DNA from: Gorsachius magnificus
Taxonomy: Eukaryota > Chordata > Aves > Pelecaniformes > Ardeidae
Reading direction: 5' to 3'
NCBI GenBank assembly: GCA_034008185.1
Contig: CM067082.1
Span: forward strand, 11,392,984-11,456,983
DNA length: 64,000 nt
The translations under genes were made by a program, and so were the position numbers. This document shows, piece after piece, positions 48,136 to 60,116 of the stretch; the first letter of the stretch is position 1, and each line of letters begins with the position of its first letter. A model generated the notes under the pieces. That model made no database searches. It was given only the letters and a program-made list of their open reading frames with translations, and was not told where the DNA came from.

Positions 48136-49218
48136 TCACAGAATCACAGAATCACACAGAATCACAGAATGGCAAGGGTTGGAAGGGCACTCCGGAGATC
48201 ATCCAGTCCAACCCCCCTGCTAAAGCAGGGTCACCTAGAGCATGTTACACAGGACTTCATCCAGGCGGGCTTTGAATATCTCCAGAGAAGGAGACTCAAC
48301 AACCCCCCTGGGCAGCCTGTTCCAGTGCTCTGTCACCCCCAAAGTCAAGAAGTTCTTCCTCATCTTCAACTGAAACCTCTTATGTCTCAGTTTGTACCCA
48401 TTGCCCCTTGTCCTGTCGCTGGGCACGACCGCAGAGTCTGGCTCTGTCCTCATGACATCCACCCTTGAGATATTTGTATGTGTTGATGAAGTCCCCTCTC
48501 AGTCTTCTCTTCTTCAGGCTGAACAAGCCCAACTGTCTCAGCCTTTCCTCATAGGGGAGATGCTCCAGTCCCCTAATCATCTTTGTTGCTCTCCTCTGAA
48601 CTCTCTCTAGGAGTTCCTCATCTTTCTTGAACCGGGGAGCCCAGAACTGGACACAGTACTCAAGTTGGGGTCTCACCAGGGCAGAGTAGAGGGCGAGGAT
48701 AACCTCCCTCGCCCTGCTGGCCACACCCCAGGTTACCATTGGCCTTCTTGGCAACAAGGGCACACTGCTGGCTCATGGTGAGCTTGTCGTCTGCGAGGAC
48801 TCCCAGGTCCCTCTCGGCAGAGCTGCTTCCCAGCAGGTCAGCCCCCAGCCTATACTGGTGCATGGGGTTCACCCTCCCCAGGTGCAGCACTCGACACTTG
48901 CCCTTGTTGAACTTCATCAGGTTCCTCTCTGCCGAACTCTCCAGCCTGTTCAGGTCCCGCTGAATGGCAGCGCAGCCTTCCGGCGTATCAGCCACTCCTC
49001 CCAGTTTTGTGTCATCAGCAAACTTGCTGAGGGTACACTCTGTCCCCTCGTCCAGGTCACTGATGAATAAATTGAACAAGACCGGGCCAAGTACTGAGCC
49101 CTGGGGAACTCCACTAACTACTGGCCTCCAACTGGACTCTGCCCCACCCATCAGAACCCTCTGAGCCCTGCCATTCACCAGGTCACTGGTGCTTAATTTG
49201 ACACCGAGCACCCCATAC
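48136..49218 (-). mobile_element. CR1 LINE copy 4, longest copy, with RT region
   Basis: The tail at 48136 is of the TCACAGAAT type, four units with one irregular (CACACAGAAT), unlike the TCATAGAAT tail of copies 1, 2 and 5. A 3' UTR ('gggttggaagggcactcc', 'catccagtccaaccccc') precedes the ORF2 end at 48235. The copy extends about 1.08 kb and reaches the polymerase palm before 5' truncation near 49218. Its tail and UTR mark it as a separate subfamily from copies 2-3 and 1-5. Two frame breaks, near 48740 and near 48440, are the only lesions seen in the coding part, so it is moderately young but dead. Confidence 0.95.
48235..49211 (-). pseudogene. CR1 ORF2 reverse transcriptase, C-terminal part, broken
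   Basis: ORF2 of CR1 encodes endonuclease plus reverse transcriptase for target-primed retrotransposition. Here the first frame (49211-48745) begins inside the polymerase. It shows [17 protein letters not shown], then [11 protein letters not shown], where FADD (49022-49011) carries the two catalytic aspartates, then [18 protein letters not shown]. After a break near 48740 the second frame gives [36 protein letters not shown] and [18 protein letters not shown]. After a second break near 48440 the third frame gives [20 protein letters not shown] and [18 protein letters not shown], ending DEVLCNML. The endonuclease and the N-terminal polymerase are absent. The first residues before NGRAQRV differ from the usual CR1 wording, which could mark a rearrangement at the truncation point. 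Confidence 0.9.
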
Positions 49219-50539
49219 TATTAGAGCTTGTGTGTGTAAGTGGATGGATACGAAACAGCTTCATAAGACAGCTTGGGTCACCTTATTGTCATGGTTTGTT
49301 AAATGCCACTAAAGTTTTCTGAAATGCTCAGTGTAGGGTAAACCCATTGTCTGCCGGGGCCTTTGGCATACGTTCTCTCCTGTCTTGAAGAAGTTACACA
49401 GAACAAAGGAGGAGTCATTTCCTTATGACAGGGCTCTTCCTGAATGGTAGACAAGAAAAGCAAGTTCATGAATAGGAAAAGACACCCTATACAGCCAGTC
49501 CAAAAGAAGGAAGGGCTGAAAAGTGGAAAAGTCCCCAAGCAGATAAACAGCCTTGAACTTGTGAAGGAAGAGTACACAGCACCAAAGGAAGCTTGGGAGG
49601 TAGAGAGGAACCAGATGACTCAGCTGCTTAGCAGAAGACAGTCTGTGAGACCAGACAGGAAAGAAGAAAGTCTGCTTGGTAAAGAGAGAAGCTTTATGAT
49701 TTGGATCAGACTCCTTATGTAGGAAAAGAGGATATTTGCCTTAGAGGCCTCTACCTCCTAAACTTCAAGGAAAAAATAGAAATAAATATGCACAGAGCAC
49801 TGGAAAATGGGAAGAGTTCATGCTAATTTTTACATGGTCTGTGGAAAATAAAACTCACAGCTTGATGCAAAACCATTGTATTATCTGAAGATCTTTTAAA
49901 GGGCCAACTTCATTATCTCTTGCCATCTTAGGGTGCTCCTTCAAATGCTGACTATTGGATGAGGACTGGAGGACAGAAGAACAGAGGTTTGCATGTAGAA
50001 AAGACATGGAATGGCTTAGGAAAGAGATAAACCCAATAATAAATAAAACCAAACCCAGTAATTTAAAAGAGAAAAAGCCCTGGCTTTAGCTGCTTGAAAT
50101 ATGTTTTCCAACTTCAACCTCCAGCTTTCTCTAAACAGGGTATTCTGTGGATTTTCTGAAAGTGCCTGTTTGTCTTAGAAAGAGCCCTTGGAACCCAAGC
50201 AACAACTTGCCGTGTCAAATGTGTAACACTCACTAGTTTATAAATATGCAAAACTAATATAACACAGGCACGGTGCTCTGTTGCTGTCTGAAAACTTAGC
50301 CACACTCAAGGGTGATTCAATCTGCATTCATTGCTTCTGCGGGAACAATCCATTTGTCGAATGTTTTCCATGTTCACAATAACCTCTGAGAAACTGAAAA
50401 TGAATTGCCATCGAGCAGAGATGACTTCTCAGGAAGGTTTGCCAGTTTAGCTGTAATCATATAAGTGAAGCAGAATCATTGACCCTCCAAGAATCAATAC
50501 AGCTATACTAGTGCAAAATTATTTATAACAATTCTGTTT
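49219..50539. other. unique non-coding sequence
   Basis: A lysine/arginine-rich opening at 49444-49722 (plus) reflects an A/G-rich patch and shows no domain. No gene or clear repeat is seen. Confidence 0.5.
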
Positions 50540-50632
50540 AGGCCATGTCTACAACACAGACTTTGGAAAGCATCAGTCAGGGGTGTGCTGCAATGTGTGA
50601 CAGATGTAACAGAGCTGGCAAGAGTACCCAGC
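50540..50632 (+). repeat. probable relic of an ancient non-autonomous DNA transposon
   Basis: 'aggccatgtctacaacacag', then 'gcatcagtcaggggtgtgct' and 'gacagatgtaacagagctgg' match in order an old amniote repeat starting 'gggccatgtctacac' with a central 'gtcaggggtgtg' palindrome. It is recognised by eye from memory, and the right half is much weaker. Confidence 0.4.
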
Positions 50633-51527
50633 CTAAATTGATTTCCAAATAACTGTGCTTTAACCTGAGCAGAATAATCCACTAAGATACACAGGCCAAA
50701 GAGGAGTTTTGCCTGTATATCTGCACCCCTTTTTCTATGCCAGAAATATGCTCCTTGAAAAGACCTCATCTTACTCTGGTGCAAACCACTTTTTTAATAG
50801 TATAGGTCTCATTTGTGCTGACATAAAAAGCCTTAGCACACAAGATTGTGGAAGCACATCCTTTGTGATTCCCCATGTGCAGGGCAATGAGCTGTGTTTT
50901 CAGCTCCCTCCCTCCACTCTCTTGGGTCAGCTAGAGATGAGCTTAGCGGACAGGTCTGCAGGCTCAGTACCTTCAAACAGGGGTGAGTGCCATGCAGGTG
51001 ATCCCACAAAACATCTGCTGATATTCTACTGGCACTTCTGTGTTTGCATGAAGTAGGGTCTACCAGGATAGATGAAACAGCCTCAGCTCTGTGTCTAGAT
51101 TAACCCAGCTGATTTTAGAGGAAATAATTTTGTCTGAGAGGTCAGTAAATGCCAGCAGGAAACCATGACAAATACCTCAGAAAGGTAACCTCTTCTTCAG
51201 ACACAACTGATCTGGAAGGATGTCTGTCCAGTCCTCACTGGATCTTCCTCTGTCTTTCCATGTCAGATCAATACGTTAACATTGATGGTGTTTTCTTTTA
51301 GCCTTCTTTCCCAAGCATATGAGGCCTATGTAATCACACTGTGTAAGACTGGGTCTACCTGTATGCCGGCCTTCCCTTCCCAGCAATTACTTTAAAACCC
51401 ATAGTGAGTTTAAAAATTAATAAATACATTGATAGAGAGGTGGAAGACTCAAAGACACAGAAGTTATGCAAATAGAAGGATAAGGAAGAAGAACAAAAAT
51501 CACATAAAGAAAAAAAACCTACATTGT
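50633..51527. other. unique non-coding sequence
   Basis: The 115-codon plus-strand opening at 50709-51056 shows no protein domain or signal and its composition is not distinctive. Nothing else is seen. Confidence 0.5.
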
Positions 51528-52031
51528 GTCTTGTTTTGGGACCACCACCCCATTATAAGAGGTAGATAAACTGGAAGGCATCCAAGCAAAAAGCACTAAG
51601 ATGGTGAGGGCGCTGAAGCTCATAATGTGCAAGGAGAGGTTGGGACAACTGGCTTTGTTCAACCTGGAGAAGAGAAAGCTAAGGGCAGGGGGATTAAGTT
51701 GCTGTTTTCTACTGCCCGGTGGAAGGAAAATAAGGAAAATGGAGCCAGCCCCTTCTGAGATGCACAGTGAAAGGACAAGATGAAACCATTGCAGCTTGCA
51801 ACAGGGGCTATTCCAGCTGGACAAAAGAAAATAGTTTCACCTTCAGAGAGGTTCAGTCCCGGAACAAGAGCTCTGAGAGGGCAGTGACTGTCCAGCCCTG
51901 AAGATCTCCAAACTTGGCTGAACGAGATGCTGAGGAACCTGATCTAACTCCAGAGTCAGCCCTGCTCTGACCATGATGCTGAATTAGACATCTCAAGGAG
52001 ACCCTTCCCGCCTAAATCATCCTATGATTCA
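51528..52031 (+). mobile_element. old CR1 LINE 3' end, sense orientation
   Basis: Sense-strand ORF2 remnants appear in order: 'aaactggaaggcatccaagc' and 'gcactaagatggt' (the [11 protein letters not shown] region), 51640-51700 (ERLGQLALFNLEKRKLRAG) and SERTR near 51770 (DRTRGN region). The 3' UTR follows ('acttggctgaacgagatgct', 'aacctgatctaactcc', 'gacatctcaaggagaccctt'), and the tail 'atcctatgattc' ends at 52030. The frame is interrupted and the copy is clearly older than copies 1-5. It lies about 0.8 kb from a second plus-strand CR1 end. Confidence 0.85.
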
Positions 52032-52814
52032 GCAGAGAGACCACACAAAAATTCAACCTCAAGATAAAAATCTATAGGAAATGAAACTTCCTTGGTTTTG
52101 CTACTCATGGAACTATCTGAGCTTTTCCATAGTGATTTTCTTTTGGCTTGCTTTATTAAAAGGAAGTTGTATTAAAGCAGTAGTGTGGAAAATAAAGAAT
52201 GGAAATATGTGTTCAGCTTTCCTTTCAATAGGCAGAAAAAGAAAATGCGTCTTTTATCATAGTGAAAATCTGCTGCTTAAAAGATGAAAGGAATTTTGCT
52301 GTACAGCTTTGAATCCTGGAGACAATATGTAACCCTATGGAAAATTAGGTGTGTGCCTTCATTTCCAGTGTAGAAAAGGAAACACCATAACTGTAAGGTA
52401 CCAGATATTGCTACTGATCTATGTCCAGAATGTTTTTTCTCTCTCTGTCTCATTAGATGGGCCCATTGCTTCAGTTTCTTCTCTGAAATCACTGCCCTCA
52501 GCTTTGGGTGATCTGAAATATGATGCCATATCTGGCTCTAGATGAACTGTATGATATGGCTTTTGTCCCAGGAAAACCAGTTGTTGAACAGAAAACCTAA
52601 ACAAAACCCCTCGACTTTACTTTTCCCCAGCTAGATAGATCTTTGTGTACAGTAGGATGTCTGGCCCTGACCCATGAGGGCAGAGAATAGAAGTGGGGCA
52701 ACTCCATAGCCCTCTCTTGGCACTTCCAGATGAAAACAATTGAACTCAGCACCTCATGGGCTCTCATGGAGCATCCAAAATCTCGTGTCTAGAAAGAACA
52801 TTGTCTCCCCTCCA
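52032..52814. other. unique non-coding spacer between two old CR1 ends
   Basis: Nothing recognisable lies here. Short openings at 52081-52604 are featureless. Confidence 0.45.
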
Positions 52815-52942
52815 GAAGGCTTTCAGACTGGATAAAGCCCTGAGCAGCCCAATCTGACCTCAGAGCTCCCTCTGCTTTGAGCAAGATTCTGAACCAGAGA
52901 CCTCCTGAAGTCCCTTCCAACTTGATTTATCTTGTGATCATA
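52815..52942 (+). mobile_element. old CR1 LINE 3' UTR, sense orientation
   Basis: 'gactggataaagccctgagc', 'agcccaatctgacctcagag', 'ctttgagcaagattctgaac', 'cagagacctcctgaagtccc' and 'ttccaacttgattta' followed by 'cttgtgatcat' reproduce the CR1 3' UTR and tail in order. The tail is decayed. No coding part remains. Confidence 0.82.
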
Positions 52943-55900
52943 CAGATATTTACTCAAGAGCTTTAACACTCAACTCACACCAATCTAGTAATCTTGCACA
53001 TCTCCATTCCCCTGCATAAAAAATCCAGCCAAATGTGTTTTATGTGTTTTTTTTTTAAACGAGAAAAAAAATATAAATTGGGGTTGGCAACTCCTTTCTT
53101 ACAAGTTTCTATCTAATCCACTGAATTGCTTTAGTTTGAAAAATGACACCCCCCACTCTGGAACCATTTCATTTAGGTTTTTTTATCCAGAAAACACATC
53201 ATCTTTAGACAGGATTTTTAACAGCCTTTAATTATTTTTAATTGAGAATGATTCAAAATTACTTTGTTTAATTTTTTGGACCTAACAAGATGGTTTTAGC
53301 CCTCTACCAAAGTTTGTTTGTATTGAGATGAGGACTGCAGTCATGACTTTTTAAGGTGTGCGTGGGGGCTGCATGCTAACTCACCAAAAGTATAGATTAA
53401 CATAATTTTTGTCAATTTGAAACAAATGTTGGTCACAGACATTGAAAGAGCAGTCAAACCAAGAAATGGTTCCTCCTGTGCCCTGAGCAGCTTGTGCTTT
53501 CCCTATGTCTCCTGAACACCTTGTCGTGGGTCCTTCTCTCCACCCTGGCCATTTCACCAGAACAAGGCTCCTAGGGCTTGCACGTCTTCCCAGATTTCTG
53601 ACAAAGCTCCCTTAGGTAATTTATCTGGAGCAACCATACAGTGCCTGCTATGGCTCTGTCTTTGCTCTCCCAGAAAGCCTCCTCAACATTCTCTTGGTGG
53701 GCAAAAGGAGGCTGCTGTTACTGCTCATCATATCCCAGATCCTTCCTGGAGCCAACAGCAGGACCAGATCACGCTGGGCCTATTACTCCTCTGGAAGGGA
53801 CCAAACCCTGATATCCTGACATAATCCCAGGGGAATGGCTAAGTAGGGATGGTTACACAACACACTGCAAAAATGTCAGCAGACCTCTAGGACATTGTCT
53901 GCTCTAACAGCACTTCCATTACCTCCCCAGAGATAGTAGCATTCATCAGTCTGGAAGAAGGAGAGGAAGACCAAAGAATGTCTGTGTTGTTAGCTAAGAC
54001 TGGAACTTGCTCAAAGAAAGTCCGTCCTGTCAATTTTCATGCATTGAGTGAGATGTTTGCATTAGGTGAAAGGCTAGCCAGCTATGCAGCTTACAAGGGA
54101 CAACAACTCCTAGGCAAGACATCTGACTCCTTAAAATTTTGCTGAAAAAGCCACATGTTGAAACTCAGTCAGCTGGTGAGCCTTCCCACCTAGAAAATGA
54201 ACGTGAGCAATCTTATATAATTATAATAATTAGCATTTGTAGTATGATGATGCTTTGATGCAACCCATTTTATGTGGCTTTTTATCATTGTTCTTTAATT
54301 AAAAAGATCTCCAGCTATTGAGATCAGCACGAGTGCGACACACCCAAATGAATGAGAAAGCAACTTTACCCGAGATCCTAAAAATAAGGGTTATTCAGAA
54401 TTTGGATATCCCTGAAGCTGGCAGTGCTTGTAGCTGGGCTTTTGGTATGCAGGTACCAGCCCACGCTTGGCAGATAAGGAAAAGGAGCAGCGCCAGTAGG
54501 TTTCCTAAAGCCACAGCTGGAGCTGGGATCAGCTGTGCTTGGTCTCAGTGCTCCACCAGATCCAACAGACTGTGCACCTTTCCTACTGTAAAAGTTGCAG
54601 ATGTGAAAAACAGACTATGAAACAAGCCAGAATTTTTTTTTCCTTAACTTGTTTAAAAAAGAGAATCCATGAAAGGAATCACTGTGTGGTGCATTCCAAA
54701 ATGTATAGATTTTACGGCAGCTTGTGAAGTACAGTCATAGGACTGAAGCACACAACAAGTGTTTGAAGGTGCTTAACATTCATTTCATCTTTGTTCTGAT
54801 TTAATTAGTAAACATCTTCAAAGGGAACTGGCTGGCTGCTCAGGCAAAGGGCACAAGCAGTACAGCACCGCAACAAGCAAATAAATGTTTAAAGGAGGAT
54901 ATTTGGAACATACAAGAGCCTGGGGTTTGTCCATGCACAAATGAGAACCAAAACATTTCTGTGACTCACAACCGTAGTTAAAGATGAGGCAAATCTGTGC
55001 CTTATTCTGAAAGAAGCTTGTTATGGAAATAGGGAGTTCATTTACAAAGAACTGTGTCTATATGCAGATTTGTGCCGAAATGCACTTGGGATTTGCAACT
55101 GCATTAGCTACATCAATACTATTTTCCATGTAAACAGGCTTTTTGTCACTGGTTATCATAACAATCTAAGAAATATTGACCTATTGGAAAATAGTGCCCT
55201 AGGCTCATGGTAAGCAGTGAGCTGTTTCCAGGCTTCTGCAGAACATTTCTGTGCACATCTTGGCATTAGGCTGGCTGCGGAGAGGGCTGGAGAAAGCCAC
55301 GGTTGTGTAAACCAGAGACCTCAAAGCCAAATAGTTTCTAAATGGACAGAGATATCTGCTTACAGGAGGACAGTGTCAGGCTTTGATCTTTAAAGTTAAA
55401 TAGCAGTCTGCTCTACTCAGTGCTTAAATGTCCTGAGAAGTCTAGTTTGCAGGCTTGGTGACTGGGTCTCAGGTGCTTGTGGAGATCGATGGAAGTCAGG
55501 CACATTAGCATCCCTACGGATCATGGTCCATCTCCTCCTCCAAGCTGGCACCAGGCACTGGCAAAGAACCTACTGTGGGGCTGGGATGGAGAAGGGAAGC
55601 TGGGCTGTGAAACAGCAGGGCAGAGGGGCAGGCATCGACTCCCCTGCGCTGCTCCACCAGGACTGGGAAGAGACCAGGCGACTGTTCCTTAAATCACCCC
55701 AGAAATCTTCAGCGGAGGACTTTTCATCACTGCGCCAAAAGAGACCAAAGGGCTCTGCCCAAAGAACCATCGCCAAAATTATTTGAAACCCTTTCCCCCA
55801 AATGCTATTGTTTGACAAAGCATATCAAGACAAAGTACCGTAGTGGAAAGGAAAAGGAGGGCTGTTATTGCATCATCTGACTGTCATGGTAAATTCAGTT

Positions 55901-58900
55901 CTGGATGACCACAAACTTTCCCTGGGCTTTTAAAACCTTTTGGTGCAATCTGGATTTGCTCTGCAATTCATATTCTATAAGCCTTCCTCTTTGCCACCTG
56001 TCAATCACCTCCGGTTTGAATGCGAGTTCTTTTTGGCAAAGACACTTTTACTACATAGAAGAGTGCAGACCTGCCACAACAGAGTTACTGCCACAGCTGG
56101 AATGCCTATATATCCCTGAAATGCAGTTTTAAAAATCAATGGGTTTGCAAATCCTGTAAAAAGAACATTTAAGCAACCACAAAACGTTTTAGGACTCTTA
56201 GATACTGATGACTCAAGAATTAATCATTGCTGAAGAACAGCATTTTAGAAGACAAAATAATGGAGTAATAAAAATCCAAAGGTTCTTTACTTCAAATTTA
56301 TTATCATGTAGCCTTATTTTATAATCATATTAATATAGAGCACATAACCTGTATGGAATTTGAGAGCAGGGCTGACATCTGTAATTAAATAACCCAAGCA
56401 AAAGCTAGTCAAGAATTTTTGTGTCTTAAAATGAATAGTTGTAGGGGATTTTTCAATACCTCCTCCCCTGAGATAAATCCATAGCAAAATAAAATTTTTC
56501 AGATATTAAAAATGTGAAAAAACGTGGGAATTTTTCTTTGGTAGGCTTTGTTCTTTTAATGGAACTTTCCAATGATTAAAGGAAAAACAGAACTGTTGCA
56601 AATGTTTCCATAGGAAGTAGCTATCATTTCCCAAACAGCTCTCATCTTCTTTCTTATTCATACTTTAGATTGAAGCTGACTAAACTCCGAGTCCTAAAAT
56701 GGTACTTACGCACCGTGAAAAAAAGGGAAAAATAAAATAGGGCTTGGTGAACTGTATAGAACACTATGACACTTACCAGCTAATACCTGCCCTGTTTTTA
56801 TTTCTCTGCTGTGGTTAAGCAGATGACCTCAGGACAGCAGGGAGTTCACTAAAATAATCCCATTCTCTCCAAGAGTTAAAAACCTACTTCTTGAACGTAC
56901 AAACCAGAAATAATTCAACCTTTGCAGCTGTTTCTTTGCCATAAAAGGACTCCTCTCTCAGCAGCCACCAGAGTCCATTAGCTGGGAAAGCAGGCAGGTG
57001 TAAAAGAAGTTCATGTTTAACCTCACTGGGTTTGAAAGCCAGCACTGAAGTTTATCAGCTCACAAGCCCGTGAAGGGAGGAGGAAAGGCAGAGAATGGGA
57101 TTTAGTCAAAGACTTACTCAGAGTTAACACAGGCCACTGGCGCTAATAAACAAACATTGCCAGACATCAAAAGGAAGTAAGTAAATCTGGGAAGGTTTAG
57201 TCCAAACAATGGAAGGGTAGGGTGGGCAGCAGGGCGGGTGACTTTGAGAGCTTAACCCTTGCCTGGGCCACAGCTGCATCGTAAAGGGAGGGTTGGACTA
57301 AATTTGTTCTAGGGAAAGCAAGAAATGGTTGCTCCCCAAACTGGAAAAAAACTCTTACAGTCTGAACCTCAAATTTCTTTGGTTCTCCATCTTAAATTAA
57401 TCAGCTCATGTAACCTCAGGAGTCAGCCTGGTGCAGCCAAAAAGTTACTCGATCAGTGATTTGCCAAAAGATTTGTAAAGATTGATGAACGAAACCTGAT
57501 TTCCAGGGTTGAAACCTGGCAAGTTTCACACAGCACCCAGATGAGCAGTGGGTGATGGCCTTACAGCAGAAGCCATGGCTGCTCAGCACACCACAGCATG
57601 GAGGCTTTTCTGCACTGGGGAGACAATCTCCACTGCCACCAGGGAGTGTGACTGCAGCACGTGGAGCTTGGGGATGGAGAAGCCACAAAGATGTAGCAGC
57701 ATGACCTCTTGCAAGCACATCCCCAAGGTCTCCAACAGCTTTTTGAGGAGCACACAGACTAGCACAGGTCCCAAGTCTTCCTTGTTTAAAGGGTATCTCT
57801 TTACCCTAGGTGGTAGTGTCTCTACCCTAGGTGATCCAGCACCATGAAATCGCACACCTACACACACAATTCAGTGGAGGGGCAAAAGTGTCATTCAATC
57901 GTCTATGGTTTCCCAATCTTCACCGTTTTTTCTTCTTTCAGTTTCTATTCCAGTATCAGTTTTGCCCTGCCCATAGTGTAGTTCCTTGTGAGCACAGCTC
58001 TGATGGAGACTCCATGGGGGATATGTAAACCCACCCTCAGAAAAAGACCCTTCCTGAAGGGAAAGGCTTTGAAGAAGCAGCCAGGAGCTGGATGAAAGGA
58101 AATCTCTTCAGGTGACAGCGCTCAAAGAGTTGGAGATCTCAGAATTATGAGTGGTTTCTGACCCATCTGTGCTCATCAGGGTCTCCTGAACCAGCAGAGT
58201 TCAAGATGGGCTCAACCAGGCTTGGCCAAGGTTTCCCTTCCAGGCCCAAGGAGCAGGAGCTGCCATCTTGCATGGGATGCCCTGAGACTGCTCATCTTTC
58301 TGTGGAGCCAAACCTCTTCTGAGCACTTGGCAAAGCTGGGAGTTGCTACCTCTCACCAATACACAATCTCACTTTTTTTGGAGGCATCATCTCCTGCTGA
58401 GGGAGAACATGAGGCACTGGGGTGAGTAAAGCCCTACGCCTGTGTTCTGGGTGCAGGAGCCTCATCAGAAGTGGATGCCTCATGGACACCTGCTGTGCTT
58501 CTCCCTAAAGACTTTTTTGCATCGCCTTGTTCCTTAAAGAAAGAGCCACATGGTGACAACTCCACTGTAAGAAATGGAAACTTGTCCCTCAGGTCTGTAC
58601 TGCAAGTGAGCAGATAAAGAGCTGAACCGGAGTCATTACACAGCTTGTCTCCCTTTGCCCAGAAAGAGTAAGGGAGAGTGGAAAGAGTAAGAGTAAGTGA
58701 GGGAAAAACCCAGAGCTCCCTTCTAGCAGCTGGATGCCTTCGATGCACGCTCTTCCTCCCAAAGGGTATTCCTCTGTCTGGAAGCACAGGCACTGCCTCC
58801 CACAGGCTGCCTGCAACTTATCCCTCGGGAAGGGGCAAGTGTCCCAAAGGGATAAGAGCAGAGAGCTTGAAGGATCCAGAGAACACAAATAGACGCCCCA

Positions 58901-59947
58901 AGCAGGACAAACAGCCAGGCATAATCAGGGAGGTTTTGCTGATCACCATGGCATTGTATCTGCAAGGCTTAGGGCTCCTCTCCTGTAGCTCCCTCTGCCC
59001 TTTTGCCTGAGCAGCAAGGACAGCAGAGCCAGCAGTGTCTTGCTCCCCAAAGGCAGGTGATACATTAAAAAAAAACAAGGAAAAAAAAAAAAAAAGCCCC
59101 ATAGAAACCGTGATCAACATAGAGGTTTAAATAACATCATGCATAATACATTGCAAACTCCCACCTTCGAGCGAGGGAGAGATGGCTGAAAAGGAGTGTA
59201 AACAGAGCCAAAAACAAAGCAAGGCTTTTTCCAAGAGGCAAGGGCTGGCAAATCTGTAAGAGCCTGCAATCTGCCATAGCACAGGGTGTTTGAAGGCCGG
59301 GATGAAGAATAGCAAGCCAAAAAGGCCCCAGTGCCTCAGGATTATTAACCTTTTCTTCTTTCTTTTTTTTTTTATTTTTTTTTGTTATTCCTGCTTAGTC
59401 AAGGCTCAGTTTGGCACCTCACAAACCCCCATCTGCCACCGGGAGTGCAGGCACAGACCACCCAACACAAAGCAACCAGTGAGTGCTGAGCCACAGCTCC
59501 GAGTGGTTCCAGCCCCTCTCCCTTCCCGCACTCCCCACCTTCTGACACCCTTTCCATCAACCGGGATGCCTTGTCGGGCGCCGTGTCACCTCAGATCTCT
59601 TCAGATCACAGCATGCCTGCTTCCTTTGTCAGGCAAGGTAAGGCAATGACAGGATGATGTGCAACGGGTCCATGTTTCTTTTATTAGGATCGCGTACCTG
59701 CTGTCACTTCGGATAAGGACTATCTATTTCAAGTGGTTTCCTGCGAAGTCAACAGAGCTGAGTTTCTCCGAGAGGTCATGGGAATTATCTGGAACCTCCA
59801 AGGGTGTCTATTTAGACCTGTATCCTCTATCATAGCGCGGCCAGCTTCATTATTTCAAGATCACGTCAGGTACACAAGCATCTACAGCAGCCACAAGAAG
59901 CCCAAAGAACACAAGCACATATTTAATTTTGAGCTCAAGGATTCCTC
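52943..59947. other. long unique non-coding stretch
   Basis: No gene or clear transposon occurs in 7 kb. AT-rich blocks at 53030-53300 and 56160-56620 contain no simple repeat array. GC-richer patches at 55470-55790, 57410-57870 and 58200-59050 are open in several frames on both strands without domains. Homopolymer tracts lie at 59067-59095 (A) and 59351-59384 (T). Confidence 0.5.
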
Positions 59948-60009
59948 TAGACTTCAGTTTTATTACCCCTGTGCTTAAAGCTAGGCACATGTCTTTTGTG
60001 GATCCTAAC
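59948..60009 (+). repeat. relic of an ancient amniote repeat (family F)
   Basis: 'tagacttcagttttattacc', 'cctgtgcttaaagctaggca' and 'catgtcttttgtggatcc' track an old repeat that reads 'ttgacttcagtgggattacccatgtgcttaaagttaggcacatgcttaagtgctttgctggatc'. The 'gtgcttaaagctaggcacatg' core is very well kept. Confidence 0.5.
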
Positions 60010-60034
60010 AGCATCAATAATTTACATTGTGGAA

Positions 60035-60116
60035 GTAGCTAGAGGCCCCATTTAAGCTGAGACTGTTGTATAAACAAAATAATTGACAGTCCCTGCCCTA
60101 AAAATCTTTCAGACTG
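60035..60116 (+). repeat. relic of ancient amniote dispersed repeat (family A)
   Basis: 'gtagctagaggccccattta', then 'tgttgtataaacaaaat', then 'tgacagtccctgccctaaaa' give the family A order with its most diagnostic word (gacagtccctgccc) intact. It begins 26 bases after the family F relic in the same orientation, so the two may be parts of one older element. Confidence 0.55.

Noticed and set aside
49444..49722. Basic, lysine-rich open frame that might be a retroviral or nuclear protein
   Set aside because: It reflects an A/G-rich stretch. There is no zinc knuckle, protease or polymerase motif nearby and no LTR-like ends.
57180..57310. CR1-like word 'gagggttggactaaat'
   Set aside because: Only this one word matches and the remaining CR1 3' landmarks are missing.
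57416..57867. Cluster of open frames on both strands
   Set aside because: The same bases are open in at least four frames, so composition explains it. Cysteine/serine-rich translations have no family resemblance.
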